This document shows positions 1 through 5,254 of a DNA stretch of 5,321 nt, in pieces. The DNA is from Sulfuricella sp. (GTDB lineage Bacteria > Pseudomonadota > Gammaproteobacteria > Burkholderiales > Sulfuricellaceae). The notes beneath the pieces are model-generated. The model was given only the letters and a program-made list of their open reading frames with translations. It ran no database searches and was not told the origin of the DNA. The position numbers and the translations under genes are program-made. Every line of letters starts with the position of its first letter. Positions within the stretch are counted from its first letter, which is position 1. The stretch lies in the NCBI GenBank assembly GCA_019911785.1, contig JAIOJM010000003.1, positions 1 to 5,321 of the forward strand, read 5' to 3'.

Positions 1-207
1 GAGGTTTATCAGGGCGAGGCGGTGCCGGAAGTGCTGATGTCCGGGCACCATGCAGAAATTCAACGCTGGCGGTTAAAGCAGGCGTTGGGCAGGACCTGGT
101 TGAGGCGGCCGGATTTATTGGCCGCCCGTCAGTTGACAAAAGAGGAATCCGGGCTGCTGGCTGCGTTTAAAGCAGAAAACCAGCAGGAACAGGAATCCAA
201 TAAATAA
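1..207 (+). CDS. trmD: tRNA (guanine-N1-)-methyltransferase TrmD, C-terminal end (5' truncated by window)
   Basis: TrmD transfers a methyl group from S-adenosylmethionine to N1 of guanine 37 in tRNAs, next to the anticodon, and so prevents +1 frameshifting. Only the last 68 codons are present, read in frame from base 1 to the TAA at 205-207. The segment reads [20 protein letters not shown], then [11 protein letters not shown], then an [12 protein letters not shown] tail. This is the C-terminal helical domain of TrmD, very close to the E. coli protein (SGHHANIEKWR...[11 protein letters not shown]). That domain helps bind tRNA in the dimer; the SAM-binding trefoil knot lies upstream of the window. 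rplS starts 18 bp downstream, the usual order of the rpsP-rimM-trmD-rplS operon. Confidence 0.96.
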   Translation, partial: EVYQGEAVPEVLMSGHHAEIQRWRLKQALGRTWLRRPDLLAARQLTKEESGLLAAFKAENQQEQESNK

Positions 208-213
208 CCAAGC

Positions 214-219
214 AAGGAG
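214..219 (+). promoter_or_regulatory. Shine-Dalgarno site of rplS
   Basis: AAGGAG lies 6 nt before the rplS ATG at 226. It is a strong, well-placed ribosome binding site and supports that start. No promoter is visible in the 18 bp between trmD and rplS, so rplS is probably read from the upstream operon promoter. Confidence 0.85.
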
Positions 220-225
220 TTTTAA

Positions 226-609
226 ATGGATATCATCAAGCAGCTGGAACTGGAAGAAATCGCCCGCCTGGGCAAGACCATCCCCGATTTCGCCCCGGGC
301 GACACGGTGATCGTCGGCGTCAACGTCGTGGAAGGTGCCCGCAAGCGGGTGCAGGTTTTTGAAGGTGTGGTGATTGCCAAGCGCAACAGGGGGCTCAACT
401 CCGCCTTCATCGTCCGCAAAATTTCCAACGGAGAAGGCGTGGAACGTACCTTCCAGACCCATTCACCGCTGATTGCCAGCATCGAGGTGAAGCGCCGCGG
501 CGACGTGCGCCGCGCCAAGCTGTACTACCTGCGCGACCGCTCCGGCAAATCCGCGCGTATCAAGGAAAAGCTGGTCGCCCGTGCCCAGCCGGCGAAGTCG
601 GCACAGTAA
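226..609 (+). CDS. rplS: 50S ribosomal protein L19
   Basis: L19 is a large-subunit protein at the 30S-50S interface that contributes to an intersubunit bridge. The 127-residue product matches the family over nearly its whole length: an N-terminal MDIIKQLE helix, PDFAPGDTV (about residues 20-28), the [12 protein letters not shown] core (about 45-56), [21 protein letters not shown] (about 61-81), then [28 protein letters not shown]. The E. coli protein has about 115 residues. Here there are a few extra residues near the N-terminus and a short tail, [11 protein letters not shown]. The start is fixed by the AAGGAG site and by homology. It is the last gene of the operon, followed 18 bp later by a hairpin terminator. 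Confidence 0.98.
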   Translation: MDIIKQLELEEIARLGKTIPDFAPGDTVIVGVNVVEGARKRVQVFEGVVIAKRNRGLNSAFIVRKISNGEGVERTFQTHSPLIASIEVKRRGDVRRAKLYYLRDRSGKSARIKEKLVARAQPAKSAQ

Positions 610-627
610 GCCTGTACACTGTAGCCC

Positions 628-668
628 AAAGGCCACGAAGGCATTGCCTTCGTGGCCTTTGTCGTTTT
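628..668 (+). terminator. Rho-independent terminator after rplS
   Basis: AAAGGCCACGAAGGC (628-642), a 3-nt loop ATT, and GCCTTCGTGGCCTTT (646-660) form a perfect 15-bp stem. A T-rich tail GTCGTTTT (661-668) follows. It begins 18 bp after the rplS stop and would end the trmD-rplS transcript. The A-run on the left arm means the hairpin could also act on the opposite strand, but no gene there appears to need it. Confidence 0.88.
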
Positions 669-708
669 GATCGGCTAAAATGTTTCCATGCGTTATCCGG
701 TTGTGATA

Positions 709-776
709 CCCCTCTCCCCAACCCTCTCCCATAAGGGGCTTCCCTCATCCCAACCTTCTCCCAGAGGGAGAAGGAG
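709..776. repeat. Pyrimidine-rich intergenic repeat with hairpin (REP/MITE-like)
   Basis: The stretch holds two imperfect copies of a CCCAACCYTCTCCC core, at about 716-730 and 748-762, each followed by a purine-rich partner. The second copy forms a perfect 9-bp inverted repeat: CCTTCTCCC (754-762), AGA, GGGAGAAGG (766-774). The first has a weaker partner, AAGGGG at 733-738. On the opposite strand it reads as the LPLGEGWDEG-type pseudo-peptide often seen in spurious ORFs over intergenic repeats in proteobacteria. I recognise the general type but cannot name a family, and copy number in the genome cannot be judged from this window. Confidence 0.6.
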
Positions 777-778
777 CG

Positions 779-844
779 ATGGTAAAGGGCGTTTGTTCCA
801 ATTTGGGAGCAATGGTAAAGGGTGCTTGTTTTGAATTGCGCGGT
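779..844 (+). repeat. 33-bp imperfect tandem duplication upstream of ogt
   Basis: Two adjacent 33-bp units, 779-811 and 812-844, begin with the same 11 bases, ATGGTAAAGGG, and stay similar through about base 26 (CGTTTGTT versus TGCTTGTT, then AATTTG versus GAATTG). They diverge at the right end. Because the unit is 11 codons long and starts with ATG, both copies are in frame with the methyltransferase gene that follows. The array directly abuts the pyrimidine-rich repeat on its left, so the two may be one mobile or repetitive unit. Confidence 0.6.
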
Positions 845-853
845 TGTGGGGTA

Positions 854-1324
854 ATGGCTTACCAGGCGAGATTTCCCGCGCCATTTGCGGTGCTCGGCAT
901 CAAGACCGACGGCACGGCGCTGACCGGACTTGATTTTCTGCCGCTTGGAACCCCGGCTCTGGAGCCGCAGGATGCCGTTTCCAGCCAGGCTTGCACACAG
1001 TTGCAGGCCTACCTCGCCGATCCCCTTTTCAGCTTCGACCTGCCACTGGCGTTGCACGGCACCGCGTTCCAATCCAGGGTGTGGCAGGCTCTGCGGCAGA
1101 TTCCGAGCGGCTCGACGCAAAGCTACGGCGAGCTGGCCAGGCGGCTCCGCTCCGCGCCGCGCGCGGTGGGGCAGGCCTGCGGCGCCAATCCCGTTCCCGT
1201 GATCATCCCCTGCCACCGCGTGCTGGCGCGAGACGGTCTGGGCGGTTTCATGAACAGCGCCGGCGGCGATCCGCTGGCGATCAAACGTTGGCTGTTACAG
1301 CATGAGCGCAGACAGCCTGCTTGA
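854..1324 (+). CDS. ogt: Methylated-DNA--protein-cysteine S-methyltransferase
   Basis: A suicide DNA-repair enzyme that moves the alkyl group of O6-methylguanine (and O4-methylthymine) onto its own cysteine. With the start at 854 it has 156 residues, normal for the Ogt/MGMT family. The C-terminal half is diagnostic: FQSRVWQALRQIP (72-84), GSTQSYGELARRL with Tyr91, RAVGQACGANP with the arginine finger Arg103 and hinge Asn112, and the active-site PCHRV with nucleophile Cys120. GGF and IKRWLLQHE close the domain. The start is uncertain. In-frame ATGs exist at 779 and 812 in the tandem repeat, and the one at 779 has a better ribosome-site context (GGGAGAAGGAG). Homology appears to begin at MAYQARFPAPFAVLG, so I prefer 854 despite its weak site. 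The end overlaps xerD by 23 bp, suggesting cotranscription. Confidence 0.93.
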   Translation: MAYQARFPAPFAVLGIKTDGTALTGLDFLPLGTPALEPQDAVSSQACTQLQAYLADPLFSFDLPLALHGTAFQSRVWQALRQIPSGSTQSYGELARRLRSAPRAVGQACGANPVPVIIPCHRVLARDGLGGFMNSAGGDPLAIKRWLLQHERRQPA

Positions 1325-2198
1325 CGAATTCTGCGACGCGCTGTGGCTGGAGGAAGGCCTGGCGCGCAATACCCTGGAGAGCTACCGGCGCGATTTGCAG
1401 CAGTTCGCCTTTTGGCTCCACGGGACATGCGGCAAGAGCTTGCAGGAGGCGGGTCATGCCGAGCTGGAAGGTTTTTTGTCGCATCAGTACAACGTGACGA
1501 AAACCCGTGCCAGCACCGCCAGTCGCGAGCTTTCCAGCTTCCGGCGGTTTTACCGCTACCTGTTGCGCCAGGGCCGGATAAGTGCCGATCCGACGCTCAA
1601 CATCGCCTCGCCGAAACAGGTCAGGGCGCTGCCAAAAAGCCTGACCGAAGCGGACGTGGAAGCCTTGTTGAACGCGCCCGATATTGGCGACGCGCTGGGA
1701 TTGCGCGACAAGGCGATGCTGGAAACACTTTACGCCACCGGCCTGCGGGTTTCCGAACTGGTGACGCTGAAGGTGGCGGAAGCGAGCCTGGATATGGGCG
1801 TGGTGCGCGTCATGGGCAAAGGCGGCAAGGAAAGGCTGGTACCCCTGGGCGAAGAGGCTGTCGGCTGGCTAAAGCGCTATCTGTCCGAAGCGCGCCCGCA
1901 ACTGCTCAATGGCAAAACCAGCGATGCCCTGTTTGTCACTGCCCGGCACGGGGCGATGACGCGCCAGGCCTTCTGGTACCTGATCAAGCGCCGCGCCGCC
2001 CAGGGCGGGGTCGGGAAGCCGTTATCGCCGCATACCCTGCGCCACGCCTTCGCCACCCACCTGCTCAACCACGGCGCCGATTTGCGCGTGGTGCAGATGC
2101 TGCTGGGGCATGCCGACATTGCCACCACCCAGATCTACACCCACGTGGCGCGCGAGCGCCTGAAGCAGCTGCACGCCAAGCATCATCCGCGGGGGTGA
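1302..2198 (+). CDS. xerD: Site-specific tyrosine recombinase XerD
   Basis: XerD with XerC resolves chromosome dimers at dif, under FtsK control at the division septum. The product has 298 residues, exactly the length of E. coli XerD. The N-terminal SAM-like core-binding domain (about 1-105) contains DALWLEEGLARNTLESYRRDL. The catalytic domain carries the full set: Arg149 (ATGLRVSEL), Lys173 (GKGGKERLVPLG), His244 and Arg247 (LSPHTLRHAFATHLL), His270 (MLLGHADIATT) and nucleophile Tyr279 (QIYTHVARERL). The terminal HHPRG and the high identity across NHGADLRVVQMLLGH point to XerD rather than XerC. The ATG lies inside the end of ogt with no clear Shine-Dalgarno, so translation is probably coupled. 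It ends 18 bp from the convergent inhibitor-like gene, with no intrinsic terminator visible between them. Confidence 0.95.
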   Translation: MSADSLLDEFCDALWLEEGLARNTLESYRRDLQQFAFWLHGTCGKSLQEAGHAELEGFLSHQYNVTKTRASTASRELSSFRRFYRYLLRQGRISADPTLNIASPKQVRALPKSLTEADVEALLNAPDIGDALGLRDKAMLETLYATGLRVSELVTLKVAEASLDMGVVRVMGKGGKERLVPLGEEAVGWLKRYLSEARPQLLNGKTSDALFVTARHGAMTRQAFWYLIKRRAAQGGVGKPLSPHTLRHAFATHLLNHGADLRVVQMLLGHADIATTQIYTHVARERLKQLHAKHHPRG

Positions 2199-2216
2199 GG
2201 CTCTTCCAAGGCACGG

Positions 2217-2693
2217 TCAGCGGTTTGCCGGTGGGGGAAAGTGCAAGGAAACCGGCTGCGAGCGGATTTCGGGCCGAACCTTCAGGACGGCGACTGCCTG
2301 GTAGCTGCCGGGTTCGAGCGGTTCTCCCGCAAGGTTGCGGAGAGCGCCCTGCGACGTCTCCCAGTCGGCCCGGTAAGCCCTGGCGCCCTCCGGGGGAAGG
2401 GAAAGCGGCGTCAGTACCGCAGCAAACCGCATCCCCTGTGACCAGCGCCACACCATCCGCCCTTCTCGCAGCACCAGCACGTCGTAGACTTGTGCGGCGG
2501 GCAGCAGGCAGTTGAGCGGGCTTCCTCCTGGGTTTCTCACCGTCACGGAAAATGTCACCGCCCGGTCCGCTCGCAGTTCCCCTTGCGGCGCCTTGAGAAT
2601 AACCTCCGCCGGACAGTTCTGGCCGGCAAAGGCTCCTGCACTTATTGTCAAAAAGGCCAGAACAGGGGCGATCCGGCAAACCAAGGCTGCCAT
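2217..2693 (-). CDS. Exported BsuPI-type proteinase inhibitor domain protein
   Basis: A 158-residue protein with an N-terminal signal peptide (hydrophobic residues 8-22, likely cleavage after AFA at 23). The rest resembles the BsuPI fold, named after the Bacillus subtilis intracellular inhibitor of a subtilisin-type protease. Visible family signatures are a beta-strand pattern VTFSVTVRNPGGSPL (46-60), QVYDVLVLREGRMVWRWSQG (68-87), MRFAAVLTPLSL (88-99), a Trp at 111 after PPEGARAYRAD, and EPGSYQAVAVLKV (127-139). Two cysteines, 27 and 62, remain in the mature part. The gene starts 9 bp after the stop of a secreted subtilisin-like protease, which makes that enzyme the obvious target. Unlike the Bacillus protein this one should leave the cytoplasm. 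No Shine-Dalgarno is evident, so translation may be coupled to the protease gene. Inhibition itself is inferred; BsuPI-like domains also occur in proteins of unknown role. Confidence 0.75.
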   Translation of the reverse strand: MAALVCRIAPVLAFLTISAGAFAGQNCPAEVILKAPQGELRADRAVTFSVTVRNPGGSPLNCLLPAAQVYDVLVLREGRMVWRWSQGMRFAAVLTPLSLPPEGARAYRADWETSQGALRNLAGEPLEPGSYQAVAVLKVRPEIRSQPVSLHFPPPANR

Positions 2694-2702
2694 CGCACGC
2701 TA

Positions 2703-3944
2703 TTAGGGGCAGGTGGGGATGACCGCATCCGCGTTCCCGGCGTTCACCAGCCCCGCCCCCTGCTGTTTGATGTCCAGCCCGAGGTTCACAGCGGTGTTCT
2801 GGAGGTACGTTTTGACCTGGTCAGGCGTTAGGTTGGGGTTTTTCTTCAACACCAGCGCCGCCACGCCGGAAACATGCGGTGCCGCCATGGAAGTGCCGCT
2901 CAAGGTCTTATAGCCGCCCCTCTTGTAAGTGGAAGGGATAGCCACCCCGGGGGCGGTCAGGTCCACCTGTTCTCCTTGGCTGGAAAAGAATGCGAATTTA
3001 TCCTTGCAGTCGATCGCCGTCACGGCGATCACTGGTTGCAGCATTTTAACGTTAACGTAAGCGGCCGGATAATCCACTGCGCCGCCGGAATTGTTGCCGG
3101 CCGCCGCCACCAAGGTGATTCTGGCGCAATCATGTGCCTGGTCCAGCAACTCCCCTTCACTAGTGCACAAGTCTGCTCCCCCATAGCTCATGTTAATCAC
3201 CTTCGCCCTCGGATTACACTCGCCCGTCAAGGGGTCTTTATTTATGACCCAGCTCAGACCGTCGATGATGTCCGAGCAGTAGCCAAAGCCCGCAGCGTTG
3301 AGCACCTGGACGGCGCAGAGCGTGGCCTCCGGTGCCACGCCCACCACGCCGATGCCGTTGTTGCGAACCGCGGCGATCGTGCCGGCCACATGGCTGCCGT
3401 GGCCATTCTGGTCCTCAGGGGCTTTGCTTGGGTCAATAGCGTTGTAGCTGCAATTCTTGCTAATGTCCTTGAGGGGGGGGATGTTGTTCTTGAGATCGGG
3501 GTGGGACAGGGAGATGCCGGTGTCCAGCACGGCCACCTTGACGCCGCTTCCCGTCGAGGTGCCCCATGCCTTCTCGGCATCGATGCGGCGCACTCCCCAA
3601 GGTATGGCTTCACCCGGAGCGGGCTTGGAGGGCTGGGCTGTTGCCCTGCGGATCACGTCTTTTTCCACCCGCATTACCAGGATGCTGGTGCGCAGGGTTG
3701 CAACCATGGACTCGGGACCACGCACCGCACGGCCGTTGATCAGATGAAGCCGCTTGACGGTCTGCCCGCCGGTGTAGCTGATCAGCGCATCAATTTCGTT
3801 TTCGGACGGCGCCCCTTCAAACTGAACGATCCAACGGTCATTTTCCGGTTCAGACGGCGCGCCATTGGGCTCCTGAGCAAATGCCCCGCCAGTCATGGAG
3901 GCCACCACTAACATCAATAAGCCTGTCGAACGTAACTGTTTCAT
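2703..3944 (-). CDS. Secreted subtilisin-like serine protease (S8 family)
   Basis: A 413-residue preproenzyme. Residues 1-23 form a Sec signal peptide ending in GGAFA, likely cleaved before Gln24. Residues about 36-100 (RWIVQFEGAPSENEIDAL...GRAVRG) look like an inhibitor I9 propeptide, which normally folds and then blocks the enzyme. The catalytic domain starts near PWGVRRIDAEKAW (115-127) and carries the whole triad: Asp141 (VAVLDTGIS), His182 (NGHGSHVAGT) and Ser352 (SGTSMAAPHVSG). Asn284 (AAAGNN) is the oxyanion-hole residue. Eight cysteines in the exported part (165, 210, 223, 243, 260, 273, 313, 412) suggest disulfides and an oxidising location. I chose the ATG at 3944 because GAGG lies 9 nt upstream and the signal peptide starts there; a TTG at 3962 would add six residues. 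The inhibitor-like gene follows directly. A C8 homopolymer (G8 on +, 3473-3480) lies between the Asp and His codons. The substrate is unknown. Confidence 0.94.
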   Translation of the reverse strand: MKQLRSTGLLMLVVASMTGGAFAQEPNGAPSEPENDRWIVQFEGAPSENEIDALISYTGGQTVKRLHLINGRAVRGPESMVATLRTSILVMRVEKDVIRRATAQPSKPAPGEAIPWGVRRIDAEKAWGTSTGSGVKVAVLDTGISLSHPDLKNNIPPLKDISKNCSYNAIDPSKAPEDQNGHGSHVAGTIAAVRNNGIGVVGVAPEATLCAVQVLNAAGFGYCSDIIDGLSWVINKDPLTGECNPRAKVINMSYGGADLCTSEGELLDQAHDCARITLVAAAGNNSGGAVDYPAAYVNVKMLQPVIAVTAIDCKDKFAFFSSQGEQVDLTAPGVAIPSTYKRGGYKTLSGTSMAAPHVSGVAALVLKKNPNLTPDQVKTYLQNTAVNLGLDIKQQGAGLVNAGNADAVIPTCP

Positions 3945-3947
3945 GAT

Positions 3948-3957
3948 TCCTAACCTC
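3948..3957 (-). promoter_or_regulatory. Ribosome binding site of the protease gene
   Basis: On the minus strand GAGG (3957-3954) lies 9 nt before the ATG at 3944, with a second AGGA (3951-3948) closer in. This decides for the ATG at 3944 over the in-frame TTG at 3962, which lies upstream of these sites. Confidence 0.6.
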
Positions 3958-4103
3958 GGCAAAGATGCGTTAATGAAGGATGAAAGTCCTTAAAGGGGGC
4001 TCGTAAACTGTATCGATCCCGCGCGAATGGGGATCCGGCAAGATTTTTTAGGGACGGCCGCTTTCTGGGAGCGGCGCGAAGAAACAAGAAGCCATTTGGT
4101 TTA

Positions 4104-4132
4104 AAGATAGCAAAGGAAACTCAGCTTGTCAC
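4104..4132 (-). promoter_or_regulatory. Probable sigma70 promoter of the protease-inhibitor pair
   Basis: On the minus strand a -35 box GTGACA (4132-4127, five of six matches to TTGACA) and a -10 box TATCTT (4109-4104, four of six matches to TATAAT) are separated by exactly 17 bp. Transcription would start near 4097, leaving an untranslated leader of about 150 nt before the protease ATG. The leader holds a 6-bp hairpin (GCCGCT/AGCGGC, 4057-4075) and a small AAGGA/TCCTT stem near 3977-3992, but no riboswitch that I recognise. The promoter sits 34 bp beyond the stop of the upstream permease gene, and no terminator is visible between them. Confidence 0.45.
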
Positions 4133-4166
4133 GGCGCGGGAGTGGCTGGCGCTTGAAGACCGCTTC

Positions 4167-4901
4167 TCACATCCAGGCTTTCCAGAGAAGCGAGGCGCCG
4201 CTGCCGATGAGCAGCACGCCGATGAGTTTGAGCATTTGCCGGCTGGAGATGCCGAGGTGGGCGCGGTGGCCGAGATACAGGCCGAGCGCCATGACCGGCA
4301 GGGCGGCAAGCAGGGCGGTGAACATCCCGTTCTGCAGGAGCAGGCCGGTGGCGAGGAAGAAAACGAGCCGCAGCCCGCCATCGAAGATGAACAGGCCGGA
4401 GAAGGTGGCGCGCAGTTCGGCCTTGTCCTTCAGGCGGTGGGACAGGTAGATGATGTAGGGCGGACCGCCGGTGCCGAACAGGGCGCCCACGGTGCCGCCC
4501 GTTAGCCCGGCGGGAATGGCCCAGAGACGCGAGATCGGTTTTTCGCCGTGGATATTGAGCAGGTTGCGCACGCCGAAAATCAGGACGAAAATCCCCAGCC
4601 CGACCAGCAACGGCTCGCGCGGCATCCGGATGAGCAGGGCCACGCCCAGCATCACGCCTGCCGCGCCGAAGGGCAGCAAGGGTTTCAGCTCATTCCAGTC
4701 GATGTGCTGGCGGGTTTTGCCGCCGAGCGCAATGGACGCCGTAAAATCCAGCATCAGCACGAACGGCACGACGAATTGCAGGGGCAGGAAGTGAGCCAGG
4801 AGGGGTACCGCAATCAGTCCGGAGCCGAAACCCGTAATGCCACGGATGAAGTAGGCGAGAAGGAGGATCAGCAGTGCGGCCGCTAAGGCTTCCAGGCTGA
4901 T
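4167..4901 (-). CDS. TSUP/TauE-SafE family membrane permease
   Basis: A polytopic inner-membrane protein of the sulfite exporter TauE/SafE (TSUP) family, whose members move sulfite, sulfonates or other organosulfur anions. The substrate here is unknown. Read from 4901 it has 244 residues, the usual family length, with about eight hydrophobic segments: roughly 5-24, 35-57, 75-92, 97-114, 126-143, 165-188, 193-210 and 224-240. The family's internal duplication is visible as GITGFGSGLIAVP (21-33) and GLTGGTVGALFGTGGPP (132-148). The start is odd. The frame is open from just after a TGA at 4919-4917, but the first usual start codon is a GTG at 4769, which would remove the first conserved motif. 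I infer initiation at ATC 4901 (after GGGGA, 6 nt upstream) or CTG 4895, overlapping folB by up to 19 bp. A base error turning ATG into ATC is also possible. Confidence 0.85.
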   Translation of the reverse strand: MSLEALAAALLILLLAYFIRGITGFGSGLIAVPLLAHFLPLQFVVPFVLMLDFTASIALGGKTRQHIDWNELKPLLPFGAAGVMLGVALLIRMPREPLLVGLGIFVLIFGVRNLLNIHGEKPISRLWAIPAGLTGGTVGALFGTGGPPYIIYLSHRLKDKAELRATFSGLFIFDGGLRLVFFLATGLLLQNGMFTALLAALPVMALGLYLGHRAHLGISSRQMLKLIGVLLIGSGASLLWKAWM

Positions 4902-5254
4902 GGCCGTTCCCCGCGTTCAATCACGATTCCCAGCCGCTTGACGCCGCGCAGCATGCCCAGCTTGGAGACGGAGACTTTTACCCAGGGCGCGCCGAACTCG
5001 GTGCGGATCAGGGCGGCAATGTGTTCCGCCAGGGCTTCCACCAGGGAAAAGTGTTGTTCTGCCGCGGTTTGACGAATGCGCGCCATCACTGCACCATAGT
5101 CGATGGTGTCGGCGATGCTGTCGGTTTCGCCGGCGCGGCTGTGCGGCAGGCCGATGTCGATGTCGATGCGGATGGTCTGCGGGACTTTGCGCTCCCACTC
5201 ATAGATGCCGATGACGATGTCGAGCTTGATTTCTTCCAGGAAAACGATGTCCAT
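4883..5254 (-). CDS. folB: Dihydroneopterin aldolase
   Basis: FolB splits 7,8-dihydroneopterin into 6-hydroxymethyl-7,8-dihydropterin and glycolaldehyde in cytoplasmic folate synthesis; many forms also epimerise the substrate. The 123-residue product aligns end to end with E. coli FolB, from MDIVFLEEIKLD to VIERGERP. Expected active-site residues are present: Glu21 in IGIYEWE, Tyr53 in IDYGAV, Glu73 in SLVEALAEHIA, and Lys98 in VKVSVSKLGML, the conserved catalytic lysine. The start is set by homology; no good Shine-Dalgarno precedes the ATG. The gene is first in a minus-strand pair with the TSUP permease, whose coding region begins inside its last codons. Confidence 0.95.
   Translation of the reverse strand: MDIVFLEEIKLDIVIGIYEWERKVPQTIRIDIDIGLPHSRAGETDSIADTIDYGAVMARIRQTAAEQHFSLVEALAEHIAALIRTEFGAPWVKVSVSKLGMLRGVKRLGIVIERGERPSAWKP

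Noticed and set aside
665..681. TAAAAT at 676-681 as a promoter -10 for ogt
   Set aside because: No -35 box is found at suitable spacing, because the upstream bases belong to the rplS terminator. Evidence is too weak to list.
693..884. Minus-strand ORF with a LPLGEGWDEG-type peptide over the intergenic repeat
   Set aside because: It is a translation of the CT-rich repeat. It has no ribosome site and its composition is purely repeat-driven.
2221..2256. GCCGGT/ACCGGC inverted repeat near the end of the inhibitor gene, as a terminator for xerD
   Set aside because: The loop is 18 nt, there is no T-tract, and it lies inside coding sequence.
1343..2515. Long + strand ORF (390 codons) across xerD and the inhibitor gene
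   Set aside because: It is a shadow frame. It crosses two well-supported genes, one on the opposite strand, and its Arg/Ala/Pro-rich product resembles nothing known.
3046..3060. TTAACGTTAACGTAA palindromic motif
   Set aside because: It encodes the Val-Asn-Val repeat (YVNVK) inside the protease gene and needs no other explanation.
2874..3911. Long + strand ORF (345 codons) antisense to the protease
   Set aside because: The opposite strand encodes a complete S8 protease with all catalytic motifs. This frame is open because of high GC and shows no domain.
4043..4075. Hairpin GCCGCT/AGCGGC with a nearby T-run as a possible terminator
   Set aside because: The T-run (ATTTTTTA) precedes the hairpin on + and becomes an A-run on -, so it cannot serve as an intrinsic terminator on either strand.
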